A stretch of DNA of 64,000 nt from Stieleria maiorica (GTDB taxonomy: Bacteria; Planctomycetota; Planctomycetia; Pirellulales; Pirellulaceae): NCBI RefSeq assembly GCF_008035925.1, contig NZ_CP036264.1, positions 9,119,121-9,183,120 of the forward strand, read 5' to 3'. A program made the position numbers and the translations under genes. The number at the start of each line of letters is the position of its first letter. The first letter of the stretch is position 1. The notes under the pieces are model-generated. The model had not been told where the DNA came from and did not search any database. It saw only the letters and a program-made list of their open reading frames with translations. Positions 52,401 through 61,330 of this stretch are shown piece after piece.

Positions 52401-54762
52401 CTTCAGCAACAACGAAACTCGTCAGATTTTTGAAGAGACACACAACCTTGCGAACTGGGTTGTAAACTACGACGAACTGCTCGATAGACGACAGCTGCAA
52501 AATCAAAGCGTTCGCATCATTCGTTACAAACAGTCGGCAACTCAAGGACGTAATCTTATTATCTCGTCGACTGCCAGCTCTGGCATGTTGCGAACAATGC
52601 TCATCAATCGGCTGAGGCGGCTCAACCTCGATTTGACCGATGCCGAGTATCAGAAGCTTGCAGAGAAGTTGATTGAAGACGCAAATTCAATCTCGGGCGA
52701 CTTAGCTTTGCGTGCTGCCAAACGGGGGCGTAGTGCCTATGAGTTGATGGGCGTGGTCTTGAGCCGGTACTTAATCCGGCATGAATTCACTGGCGACCGT
52801 TACTTCGGTTGGTACTTCTTGGATGACTACGCGGAATGGCTGGGACAGAAAGAAGAGCAGATCGCTGATTTGATGGTTGTGAGCCCCGAGCAAACTGAAA
52901 ATGGATTACTTTTGTCGATAATCGTCTCCGAATCGAAATACATCGACGAAGCGAACTTAGCGCCTAAGAAGAAGGAAAGTCAGAAACAACTGCGTGATAC
53001 GGTACGTCGAGTTCACGAAGCGTTGTTCGGAAATCCAGATCGGCTTGACCGTGAATTGTGGCTAGCTCGTCTATCTGATCTGGTTCTTGATGGTGTCCTC
53101 TTCTCCGCGGGCCAGTCGCCTAAGGTTAGCGATTGGCGTCGCAACATCCGAGGCGGCAGCTGCAAGATCATGCTGCGCGGATATTCGCACGTCTTCGTAC
53201 ATTCACAGGATTCTTCCGATACAAACACCTTTCCATTGGATCAAGTCGAGAATTGTCACCAAGAAGTGTTCGCGCGAAAAGAGCTTCGCGAACTAATGTT
53301 AGCGTATTGGAAGGATGATGATCCTACCTCCGTTCGTAACCGTGAGTTTGATTTCCCGCCGTCAAATACTCCACATGAGTTTCTGCCGCCAACCGCCATA
53401 CGGCGTTCAAGCGATATTGTGAAGCGATTTCCTAATTCGCCTGATCGTGCAGTCCCACCGACCGAGGCTGGCTCCCAGCAGAGTCACGCCAAAACCGATA
53501 CGGAATCGCCGGAAATCGAAATTGATCCTTCTTCGGACAAGATAGAATCTATAAACCCGAGAGAATCTGGCCAAAACAGTGATCAAGCGGGGATTCTCAC
53601 CAGCAAAGAAAGTGTCTGGGCTTTTGATGGATTGTCACGCGTAATTGAAGCACACGTGGAGACACGACTGGAATCTGAAGCAGACATCGAGTGGCTCAAA
53701 GAGGTTGTGAAGCGAACGAAAACTGGTCTGCAGCAGTACAATTTGCAAGCCAAATTGAAGAGCGAAACGATGACGCCAAACGCGGCATTGTTGAAGTTCG
53801 AGGGCAGCTCTCACCTCACAGTCGATCAGGTAGTCAAGCGTCAGTCTGAATTCCTGACCACACATGGACTTAACATTATCTCTGTTCAACCGGAACCAGG
53901 AATCGTGTCCATTGCTGTTGCTCGCCGGGAGCGTGAGGTCGTAAATCTCGCGGCGATCTGGAAGCGATGGAGTCCCGCGCGATCCGATGGCAACCAAAGC
54001 ATAGCAATCGCCGTTCGCGAAAACGATGGATCTATACTTTACTTGGACCCTGGCCAGAAGCACGCTCCGCATACGCTGATAGCCGGCTCAACTGGCAGTG
54101 GAAAATCGGTACTAATGCAGAACATCTTGTTGGGCATTGCTGCAACTAATACCGTCAAGCAGGCCGAAATCGTGTTGATAGACCCCAAGCAAGGTGTGGA
54201 CTACTTCCAGTTTGAGGACCTGCCGCATCTCGGCGGTGGCGTCATAACTGATGACCAGAAAGCCATTGAGCGTCTCCAAAGTCTTGTCGTCGAAATGGAT
54301 GCCCGTTACTCGAGATTTAGACAAGCCCGCGCAAATAACATAACGTCATACAACAACAAGGTCGACACTGCTGACCGAATGCCAACTATTTGGCTGATTC
54401 ATGACGAGTTCGCCGAGTGGATGATGGTGGAAGAGTACAAAGAAGCGGTCTCTACAACTGTGCAGCGTCTTGGTGTCAAAGCCCGAGCCGCGGGGATTCA
54501 CCTAATCTTTGCTGCCCAGAGACCCGATGCCAACGTGATGCCCATGCAACTTCGATCAAATCTAGGAAACCGTCTCATCCTACGAGTCGATGGCGAGGGC
54601 ACGTCCGAAATCGCCCTTGGAGAAAAAGGAGCAGAGAAACTTTTGGGCAAAGGCCACCTGTTAGCAAAACTCGAAGGTGAACCTGTTTGTGTTTATGCGC
54701 AGGTTCCACTCGCTTCGGGAGATTTTGTCGATGCGGCCATTCACGAGTTCTTATCTAACTAG
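49462..54762 (+). CDS. sspH: FtsK/HerA-type ATPase, DptH/SspH-like
   Basis: A 1766-residue protein. The N-terminal 1300 residues lack a named domain; near residue 1300-1400 is a low-complexity linker; the C-terminal 270 residues form an FtsK/HerA ATPase with Walker A GSTGSGKS (1542-1549), IVLIDPKQGVDYF, Walker B TIWLIHDEFAEWM and the sensor region HLIFAAQRPDANVMP. Size and layout match DptH, the largest phosphorothioate-dependent restriction subunit. Likely the motor that translocates or processes unmarked DNA. Confidence 0.85.
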   Translation: MNPTELIGEVFTRYLASSIDIEGDEGTARLMIDHLSACQTVAIAKAILLHGSLSGVVDLKINKEFVGESDLPERVLTTDPATYFRNCKCDRPILLVAATGDDEEQSLKEFVRIGADELKASPKLWVDAASSGIALTDDHKTWWEKALAGLCDLRVIALERLAEYVVKTRELIEDEGLPVGKALGQSLPALRFPMDSGFFDRIADRTRTHKSAWNREFKRVYGKNACFLEKRTPSQLILSEDDLRKSFDKVKSEIGEHLHPTIETFIDAPSGWNEAASALAHCEWEDVRLLFDGLRRVKLNLGEETRQFYDELNPDLLSETDNDYLDILVTRKKLGEATEEDQQFYESHRNEIKEDRKLRSGWDKFIYGRPRECTDFVIGLAACIESLFNQVDEAKKRTLLIRCDSANKRDLRNLNYHAGEYFATRYAGLKSLLGNRVKWEVGKLFDFPELVEQWRESKKKLDRLNTSQAKNALQLKFFLEVETEATEGTIDKTSTQLVWTYDVNAVTSSFVADWRRLVKHPLVRCRTGLDPISSKGIYQTVSLSDVQTFQPSYDRTKGSFVATYKKDRDIQIEWQGNLAIAQGDGFISEAVASDLKSKFDDFAADYSEAIEHFPDVGVTSESLTKQLKSYTDLLSAICTNAKGDRNRQLLLRPLLQIGAVEIDSDVTTVIVAPWHPLRMAAIAKKAQLVADIIKRLLTEKQVEFGDQRLYFKEMVRELEHPFYPEVVVGWTESEAHILSVTDAVGDYSLHEPPVLQKKRIAATNENPGPAAARVMELLRQYVRLHPHERANLSLVLFNSDSSRLPQAVVDKIAALHEDDEEVHCQIILRHTNPNRLRHLYQEIIESADEDVDSYSPSEATQDFLARLRIGILVDQAAPPDPKDGPPHDISFSQDVIARHAELEWCSEDFAPIELEHFIPPRWSRRRPAAKDDLKSIVYLCCPVQSKETWAYLTAVTTFRKGGGDWDGNPEKRLLPVRQLDFSNNETRQIFEETHNLANWVVNYDELLDRRQLQNQSVRIIRYKQSATQGRNLIISSTASSGMLRTMLINRLRRLNLDLTDAEYQKLAEKLIEDANSISGDLALRAAKRGRSAYELMGVVLSRYLIRHEFTGDRYFGWYFLDDYAEWLGQKEEQIADLMVVSPEQTENGLLLSIIVSESKYIDEANLAPKKKESQKQLRDTVRRVHEALFGNPDRLDRELWLARLSDLVLDGVLFSAGQSPKVSDWRRNIRGGSCKIMLRGYSHVFVHSQDSSDTNTFPLDQVENCHQEVFARKELRELMLAYWKDDDPTSVRNREFDFPPSNTPHEFLPPTAIRRSSDIVKRFPNSPDRAVPPTEAGSQQSHAKTDTESPEIEIDPSSDKIESINPRESGQNSDQAGILTSKESVWAFDGLSRVIEAHVETRLESEADIEWLKEVVKRTKTGLQQYNLQAKLKSETMTPNAALLKFEGSSHLTVDQVVKRQSEFLTTHGLNIISVQPEPGIVSIAVARREREVVNLAAIWKRWSPARSDGNQSIAIAVRENDGSILYLDPGQKHAPHTLIAGSTGSGKSVLMQNILLGIAATNTVKQAEIVLIDPKQGVDYFQFEDLPHLGGGVITDDQKAIERLQSLVVEMDARYSRFRQARANNITSYNNKVDTADRMPTIWLIHDEFAEWMMVEEYKEAVSTTVQRLGVKARAAGIHLIFAAQRPDANVMPMQLRSNLGNRLILRVDGEGTSEIALGEKGAEKLLGKGHLLAKLEGEPVCVYAQVPLASGDFVDAAIHEFLSN

Positions 54763-54772
54763 TTCTATTGGC

Positions 54773-55684
54773 ATGGCTGTTCCAGACTTTCAATCGATGT
54801 TCGTTCCGTTTCTTAGCGTACTCTCGGATGGGGAAGAGCATGCCATCAAGCAGGTCACCGAGGCGATTGCGGATGAGATGGATCTAACGCGGCAAGACCG
54901 AGAGGAGATGTTGTCTAGCGGTAGTCAACGACGCCTGGCCAATCGCGTCGGATGGGCACGGACCCACCTAAAGCACGCCAAGTTGATCGAGTATACGGGG
55001 CGCGGCGTGATGAAGATCACTCAACGTGGACTAGATTCACTGTCAAGCCATCCCAATGGCCTGACGCTTAAGGATCTTGATCAGTTTGCTGAACACTACG
55101 AGTGGCACCACAAAAAACGGCCATCATCTCCGGCATCCACTGACGGCGATCAACGCGGCAGCACGTCTACACCTGAAGAGCAAATCGCTAGTTTGACCAC
55201 GGAATTAAACGCCAAACTTGCTGATGACATACTAGCGCAGGTTCGTGAAATGGACCCGTACAAGTTTGAGCAGTTGGTAATCGATTTGCTGTTTGCGATG
55301 GGCTACGGAGGTTCACGAGCGGAAGCAGCGAAGGTCACTAAGGCGTCAAATGATGAGGGCATAGATGGTATCATCAGCGAGGATCGTCTCGGTCTCGACA
55401 TGATCTACGTCCAAGCCAAACGCTGGAAAGATAGTGTCGGACGAAAGGAGATTCAGGCGTTTGTCGGCGCGTTGGCCGGCAAGCAGGCGAGCAAAGGGGT
55501 GTTCATTACGACGAGCAGCTTTCGCAATACAGCGATCGAGTACGCGGAAGCGGTGACACAGAAGGTGGTTTTGATTGACGGTGAACGCTTGGGGGAGCTC
55601 ATGATCGAGTACGACATAGGCGTGTCGCGAGACCAGGCTTTTGTGCTGAAGAAGATCGACTCGGACTACTTCGAAGATATGTAA
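54773..55684 (+). CDS. mrr: Mrr-type restriction endonuclease
   Basis: A 303-residue protein from ATG 54773, 10 bases after sspH. An N-terminal winged-helix Mrr_N region (HAIKQVTEAIADEMDLT, RRLANRVGWARTHLKHAKLI) is followed by a PD-(D/E)xK Mrr_cat domain: MDPYKFEQLVIDLLFAMGYG, DEGIDGII with the catalytic Asp and YVQAKRW with the QxK pair. Mrr cuts modified DNA in other bacteria. Fourth gene of the FGH operon, it may be the nuclease of the system. Confidence 0.9.
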   Translation: MAVPDFQSMFVPFLSVLSDGEEHAIKQVTEAIADEMDLTRQDREEMLSSGSQRRLANRVGWARTHLKHAKLIEYTGRGVMKITQRGLDSLSSHPNGLTLKDLDQFAEHYEWHHKKRPSSPASTDGDQRGSTSTPEEQIASLTTELNAKLADDILAQVREMDPYKFEQLVIDLLFAMGYGGSRAEAAKVTKASNDEGIDGIISEDRLGLDMIYVQAKRWKDSVGRKEIQAFVGALAGKQASKGVFITTSSFRNTAIEYAEAVTQKVVLIDGERLGELMIEYDIGVSRDQAFVLKKIDSDYFEDM

Positions 55685-55988
55685 CAACCAGGACGCCTGC
55701 TGCCTCCCAATCCGAGGCGGAGGGTGAGTTGGGCCGGCACGGGCAGTTCGATCGTGGTTACACGCGATAGTCGCTTCGCGGATGTGTCGCCCCGAATCGT
55801 TCGTTGTTGGTTAGCGGGTTGGAACAGGAGCTTGCCAATCGCGGCTGTTGTTTTGGTTCCTACGAGTGACGTTTGAGCCGTTTTTGGTCGGAACGGCCTC
55901 TGGCTTCGTAAGCTGTTTTGGGGTCAGGGTTTAGGAAAGAGAGAACCCCGGAAGTGTCTCACGCTGGGGGTTACACTCGGGGAGGCGA
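55685..55988. other. Junction region without genes
   Basis: About 300 bases with no open frame of note, GC-rich and without recognisable hairpins or promoters. It contains TTTTGGGGTCAGG, reminiscent of mobile-repeat ends. The right part abuts the truncated second copy of the Ser-rich gene, so it marks the edge of the defence island. Confidence 0.5.
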
Positions 55989-57305
55989 GTGGGCGTCGCG
56001 ATCGAACCGATCGGCGAAGACAAGGTTGGTCGCGTCGTTTTCGATGGCGTTGTCGCGGCTCAAGTCAACATCACCAAGACCTGGCATGGCTTTGCCGACG
56101 CATCACTGTCGCCGAGCTTCTATCTGGAATCCAAACCAGAGGGATCGGCCCAGATCCTTTGGCGACGAAATCCGACGGAAACCGGTTTGCAGTGGGCGGT
56201 CGTCCGGGTTGGTCATCCGACCGACATCACACATTTGGTCAAGGTTCCAGTCGGCGGCATCAGCGCCCGCCAGGGAACGACGACCGGCAGCGGGACATGT
56301 GATCTCCACCGACTAGACCAATCCGGCAATATCGAACCGGTGTTGGATGTCGACGGCGAACAGGTCCGCATCATTGCACGAAATCACTCGGCCCAGCGGA
56401 TTCGCGGACCGATCGAAGGTTCCGGGGACCAGTATCTCTCGGTCACTTTTGACGGCAACCAGTCGTGGGTGCTTGACCCGCCCAAGCAAACGCTACTCTG
56501 TAAACCGACCCGGCGGATCAAGGCGAAATCCTGGGGCACGGCTCGCGAGCTGCGATTTGACGGGACACAGTGGCGGCCAGTAGGCGTCAAGGTTTCGGTC
56601 TACAACGTCTGCGATTACGCGCTGCTTGCGTCACAACAGATCGTTTGCCATTTTCACGAGGACACATCGGCCTACCTCACGATTGGGTGCCGTTGCTGCG
56701 ATGGCAGTAGCTCAAGCTCCAGCAGTTCATCGTCAAGCAGCTCCTCGTCGAGTAGTTCATCATCCAGTGACTCGTCGTCCGGCAGTAGCTCTAGCAGCGC
56801 ATCGTCCAGCCAAAGTTCATCGAGCAGCCTGGGATCATCCAGCTCGAGCAGTCTTTCGTCGAGTTCCAGTAGCTCGCTTTCCAGTTCTTCATCAAGCTCG
56901 CTTTCGTCGTCATCGAGCAGCTCTTCGTCATCATCAGGATCTAGCTCATCCAGCAGTTCCGTCAGTTCGTCGGAATCCAGCTCGAGTTCATCATCGAATT
57001 CATCCAGCTCATCTCCCAGCAGTTCCTCATCGTCCAGCTCGTCTTCATCCGAAAGCAACTCATCATCAAGTGGCTCAAGTTCGCCCAAAAGCAGCCAATC
57101 AAGTTCATCAAGCGGATCCTCGGACTCGTCAAGCCAGTCATCCAGTGATAGCTCAGCGTCATCCTCTGACTCGTCAGATTCATCGGATTCAAAGTCTGAT
57201 TCTTCCGATGCATCAAGTTCCGATTCCTCATCCGGCGATTCGAGCGCCTCATCGGCAAGCAGCAGCGACTCCGAATCAAGCCAATCCGAAAGCGAATCAA
57301 GTCGG
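55989..57305 (+). repeat. Long direct repeat, copy 2
   Basis: Matches 4858-6215 in the same orientation, about 51.1 kb away. Start and end points are sharp. See copy 1 for detail. Confidence 0.85.
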
Positions 57306-57521
57306 TCGGTCACACGAGCTCGCCTCAGCCAGATCATGAACCTCTGCAACCTTGCCCCCGATCTTCAAGAAGAGCTGCTCTTCCAAAAGCCCTATTTCAA
57401 TGGCCGAGCGCCCATCACCGAGCGTCAAATTCGCCCGATCGCCGCCGAACCCAACTGGGAGAAGCAGCGGCGACGCTTCAAGAAGCTTACCGGTTCTGCC
57501 GGTCGCAGCGATCGCGATTAG
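55989..57521 (+). pseudogene. Truncated copy of the Ser-rich phage gene fused to a foreign tail
   Basis: An open frame of 510 codons from GTG. Residues 1-435 match the interior of the protein at 4549-7188 (missing its first 103 residues), including the CRCC pair and the poly-Ser region. The frame then switches abruptly to about 74 unrelated residues (TRARLSQIMNLCNLAPDLQE, RPIAAEPNWEKQRRRF). That tail resembles, from memory, the short proteins or ends of proteins that accompany site-specific recombinases. It looks like a recombination scar. Confidence 0.8.
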
Positions 57522-57756
57522 CTTGAAGGTCCGATAATCTCTGCTATGTCGTGAAGAATTGCAGACTGTAGCGACCGTGCGTTCTGTCATTTCGGCCTGG
57601 AACTGGTTTGCTTCGGGGCCAATGAAGCGCATTGAATCTGGGTCGAGCGTTCTCGGCGCATCACGTGCTGCCCGACGGTAAGATCGGTGAATTCTAGAGA
57701 GATTCTTGTTAACGATATCTCTCCACGTTCGGCATACGGTAGACACACAGGTTTTC
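57522..57756. other. Intergenic region upstream of the ECF sigma gene
   Basis: 235 bases with no gene. It likely holds the sigma factor promoter; no consensus could be picked with confidence. Confidence 0.4.
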
Positions 57757-58302
57757 ATGCCGGCCGTGCAAATGAACGAAGATCAAAAGATAGAACTATT
57801 CACTGAATTCTGGCTCAAAGCTGAGCCGGCGGTGTCGGCCTACGTATTTGCGTCGGTTTCCAGATTCCATGATGCCGAAGATGTTGTTCAGCGGATCGCC
57901 CAGGAGCTGGCCCGCCGGTTCGATGAGTACGACCCAAGTCGCCCATTCGTTGCATGGGCTTTGTGGATCGCCAAATCGCGAGTGATTGACTTTTACCGGG
58001 TCCAAGGTCGCGAGCGGGTTGTTTTCTCGGACGAATTACTCGGCAAACTCGCCGATACGATTGTCCAGCAGGCTGATGGTCGCAGCGGGCGGCGTGAGGC
58101 GCTCGAGGCCTGTCTCGATGAACTCCCGCCAAAGTCGCGCCGGCTACTCGATTTGAGGTATGTGGAGGAGCAATCCGCCGAAGAAGCCGCACGGGAATTC
58201 GACTCATCGGCAGCTTCGGTTCGGGTACTTCTGTCTCGCGTCCGGACCGTTCTCGCTAGTTGCATTGAGCGACGTCTCGCGATGGAGAATGTCCGATGTT
58301 GA
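57757..58302 (+). CDS. ECF-type RNA polymerase sigma factor (planctomycete type)
   Basis: A 181-residue protein from ATG 57757. Region 2 is HDAEDVVQRIAQELARRFDEYDPSRPFVAWALWIAKSR in pattern (residues about 38-75), with the DFYR segment, and region 4 is LPPKSRRLLDLRYVEEQSAEEAA near residue 125. This is the Rhodopirellula/Verrucomicrobium sigma type that pairs with FecR-LamG proteins. Its stop overlaps the next start (ATGTTGA). Confidence 0.9.
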   Translation: MPAVQMNEDQKIELFTEFWLKAEPAVSAYVFASVSRFHDAEDVVQRIAQELARRFDEYDPSRPFVAWALWIAKSRVIDFYRVQGRERVVFSDELLGKLADTIVQQADGRSGRREALEACLDELPPKSRRLLDLRYVEEQSAEEAAREFDSSAASVRVLLSRVRTVLASCIERRLAMENVRC

Positions 58303-59834
58303 AAGCAGACGAGTTAATCGACCGAATTCTCGAAGGAGACGCATCCGAAGAGGACGCCAAGGATTTTCAGGCATGGTTACAGGTTCCCGGAAACCTTGAA
58401 CAGTTTTCTCTCCGTGCCGAGTTGCACGCGGATTTGCGGCGATCATTACGCCGCCGATACATTCAAAATCGCGCATTGGAATCAGACGCAGATGGCACCG
58501 TTACTGACTCTGCATCATCGCCAGTAAATCACCCCGCTACGGTCGTCCTCTCGCGTCAAGTACTACGGCTGACCGTGGCGGGGATTGCAACTGCCGCTTG
58601 CGTCTTCATCGCATTGCTGTGGTATCGACGCGACGGGTTACCGACTTCTGAGGATGCTTTTGCAGCGACCGTCGTGAGCAATGTAAACGGGGTGCTCACT
58701 GCAGAAGGTTCGCAATGGAATGAAAAGCTAATTCCAACAGGTGATTACGAATTGCAGCAAGGACTATTAAATCTGCAGTTTGGCGGTGGAGTGATGGTCT
58801 ACGTCGAGGCTCCTGCCCGCTTCGCTGTGGTCAATCACAAGCGTGTGATTCTGCACGGCGGCCGGATGTCGGCCAAGGTTCCTCCCGAAGGGATCGGTTT
58901 CACCGTCGAAACGCCCGAAGCGGAAGTGGTTGACTTCGGAACGGAGTTCTCCGTTGATGTCGAAGGCGGGGCGAGCGAGGTCCACGTGTTCGATGGACTG
59001 GTGCGCGTTCATCCCGGAGCATCCAAACAACGTGATGTCTCAAGAACCATTGATCTACAAGCGTCTCAGGCTGTGCGGATTTCTAATGGATTCACGGAGC
59101 CCGAGGGCATCTCCGTTGCATTCGACAGGTTTGTTCGCAACTTTGACGAACCAAGGCTCAATTACGCTCGCGCGATCAAACAGTTATCGCCTTTGGTTTA
59201 CTACCGAATGCCAATCCGCGACCGAGGCTTAGTTGCTCAGCCACCCCAATATTCTGGCGTCGTCCTTACTGGCGAAGGCAAGCGTCCGCCCCATGCGTGC
59301 GGTGTGTTTATTGGCGGTTCACTGAGGGTTGGAGTCGATTCTACTGGCCGTGGAGGACGCGTCGATTCGCCGCCGACTTTGAGTACGGGGAAATTCTCAT
59401 TGACGGTGTTTGTCTATTTAGAAAATCCTGCGCGCCAAGCAGTGGTTGTCACGAACTTTGACGGGAAGCGTGGAAACTTTGGCTTGTCACTTAGTTCGCA
59501 GGGAATATTGGAGTTCACCCTTCGCAGCGATGTTGCTCGGAACACGGTACTGGGCACTTCCGTCTTGCCATTACAGACCTGGCGGCACGTGGCGGCGACT
59601 GCAGATGGCAATCATTTGCATCTTTACGAGGACGGGAAGCTCGTTGATTCCACGCCTTGTGTAGACATGGCAGTCAGCGACTCCGAAACGCTTTGGTTCG
59701 GCACCGATGCTAACTCAACCCGGGCGTGGAACGGACGGATCGATGAAGTCGCAATGTTCGACAGAGCGCTAACCGACGAAGAAGTTGCTGCACTGTACCT
59801 TACCGCTCAAGAGGAGATTGCCAGATCGCAATGA
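58296..59834 (+). CDS. FecR-domain / LamG-domain membrane protein
   Basis: A 512-residue protein. The short N-terminal cytoplasmic part has the ELIDRILEGDASEEDAKDF pattern of anti-sigma-like proteins, then one membrane helix (about residues 90-110), a FecR region (GDYELQQG to VDFGTEFSVDVEGGASEVHVFDGLVRVHPG) and a C-terminal LamG/concanavalin-like domain (about 350-505, WNGRIDEVAMFDRALTDEEV). It probably relays a periplasmic carbohydrate signal to the sigma factor (family-based inference). Coupled to the sulfatase gene by ATGA. Confidence 0.88.
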   Translation: MLKADELIDRILEGDASEEDAKDFQAWLQVPGNLEQFSLRAELHADLRRSLRRRYIQNRALESDADGTVTDSASSPVNHPATVVLSRQVLRLTVAGIATAACVFIALLWYRRDGLPTSEDAFAATVVSNVNGVLTAEGSQWNEKLIPTGDYELQQGLLNLQFGGGVMVYVEAPARFAVVNHKRVILHGGRMSAKVPPEGIGFTVETPEAEVVDFGTEFSVDVEGGASEVHVFDGLVRVHPGASKQRDVSRTIDLQASQAVRISNGFTEPEGISVAFDRFVRNFDEPRLNYARAIKQLSPLVYYRMPIRDRGLVAQPPQYSGVVLTGEGKRPPHACGVFIGGSLRVGVDSTGRGGRVDSPPTLSTGKFSLTVFVYLENPARQAVVVTNFDGKRGNFGLSLSSQGILEFTLRSDVARNTVLGTSVLPLQTWRHVAATADGNHLHLYEDGKLVDSTPCVDMAVSDSETLWFGTDANSTRAWNGRIDEVAMFDRALTDEEVAALYLTAQEEIARSQ

Positions 59835-61330
59835 AACTCGAAATGAAAGAAACATTCTTTAGACGCTTGATCCAGTGTGGGTTCAGCCTGTTCGTCGTAC
59901 TGCTGAATGTCTCGGCGACTACGATTTCTGCGGCCGAAAAGCCGAACATTGTGGTCATTCTCGCGGATGACTTAGGTTTCGGCAGTCTCAATAGTTACGG
60001 CGCGAGCGATTCTCACATACGGACGCCCAATATCGACCGACTTGCCCAAGAGGGGCGGCGATTCACCGACGCGAATACTCCGTCGTCCGTCTGCTCACCG
60101 ACTCGTTATGGATTGCTGACCGGGCGATATGATTGGCGTACGAATCAGAAGCATGGCGTCATCAGCACGACCGACCCACTGCACATCGAAACGTCGCGCT
60201 CGACGATCGCATCGCTGCTGAAGTCGACGGGTTATCGTACGGCCGCAATCGGTAAGTGGCACCTTGGGTATGGCACCAAGAAGGCTGACTTCACGAAACC
60301 ACTATCGCCCGGACCACTGGACCTCGGATTCGACTATCACTTTGCCGTGCCTCAGAACCACGGCGATGCTTCGGGTATTTACGTCCGAAATCAGCATGTC
60401 GTCGGCTTGCGTTCCGACCGCAGTATTTCGGTTGGTAAGTCACCCTATGGTCGAGACTTTATGGGGATCGATGCCCCGCAGCGCGTTGATGAACACGTGA
60501 TGGATGAGCTGACGACGGAAGCCGTTGACTGGCTTGAGAATCAATCAGCCGAACAGCCTTTCTTTCTGTACTTTGCAACCGTCGCAATCCACTTTCCCTA
60601 CACACCATCAGACAAGACCAAGGGCGACAGTGGGATCGGCCTTTATGGTGACTGGATTCATGAGTTGGATCTCTCCGTCGGTCGGATCTTAGACACGCTA
60701 GAACGAATGAATGTGACCGATGATACGCTCGTCATCTTCACCAGCGACAACGGTGGCGTATTGATGACGGAGGGACCACGACCCGAAGCGGAAGCGTATC
60801 GAGCTGGTTTTCGTTGCAACGGCGACTGGCGTGGACGTAAACACAGCATCTACGAAGGCGGTTTCCGAGTTCCATTTCTCGTACGCTGGCCCGGGCGCGT
60901 TCAGCCTGGAACGGTCTGCGACGAAACAATCAATCTCGTCGACACCTACGCAACGCTGGCCGCGTTGGTCGATCTTCCTATTCGAGCAGAGGAAGACCTG
61001 GCCGAGGACAGCTTCAATGTCCTGCCAGCGATTCTTGACTCTTCGTACGAAGAACCGTTACGGCCATCGATGCTCGTGCACAGCCCCAACGGCAACTTTG
61101 CGATTCGAAGCGGAGCATGGAAATACATCGAAGGCAAGCCGAGCCCAACACTAAAGCGGACTCCACAACGCGACGAACTTCACCCTCAGCTTTACAACCT
61201 GCGCGACGACCCAGGCGAAGAGAACAACCTCATTGATAAGCATCCCGACGTTGCAGAGCGATTGGCCGGATTGCTTGAGAAACATCGCGTTGACGGACGA
61301 TCAACGATAAAGGAGCAGCAAGACAAGTGA
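59831..61330 (+). CDS. Secreted sulfatase (arylsulfatase family) 1
   Basis: A 499-residue enzyme with a signal peptide (about residues 1-35). Active-site motif CSPTR with the formylglycine Cys at residue 88; metal ligands in ILADDLGFG and FTSDNGG; GKWHLG block present. Acts on sulfated polysaccharide in the periplasm or outside the cell; it needs maturation by a formylglycine-generating enzyme not in the window. Overlaps the next gene by ATGA. Confidence 0.95.
   Translation: MKLEMKETFFRRLIQCGFSLFVVLLNVSATTISAAEKPNIVVILADDLGFGSLNSYGASDSHIRTPNIDRLAQEGRRFTDANTPSSVCSPTRYGLLTGRYDWRTNQKHGVISTTDPLHIETSRSTIASLLKSTGYRTAAIGKWHLGYGTKKADFTKPLSPGPLDLGFDYHFAVPQNHGDASGIYVRNQHVVGLRSDRSISVGKSPYGRDFMGIDAPQRVDEHVMDELTTEAVDWLENQSAEQPFFLYFATVAIHFPYTPSDKTKGDSGIGLYGDWIHELDLSVGRILDTLERMNVTDDTLVIFTSDNGGVLMTEGPRPEAEAYRAGFRCNGDWRGRKHSIYEGGFRVPFLVRWPGRVQPGTVCDETINLVDTYATLAALVDLPIRAEEDLAEDSFNVLPAILDSSYEEPLRPSMLVHSPNGNFAIRSGAWKYIEGKPSPTLKRTPQRDELHPQLYNLRDDPGEENNLIDKHPDVAERLAGLLEKHRVDGRSTIKEQQDK

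Noticed and set aside
55918-56316. 132-residue frame at the start of the second Ser-rich copy
   Set aside because: It is the alternate-frame shadow of the duplicated gene; the same shadow appears in copy 1.
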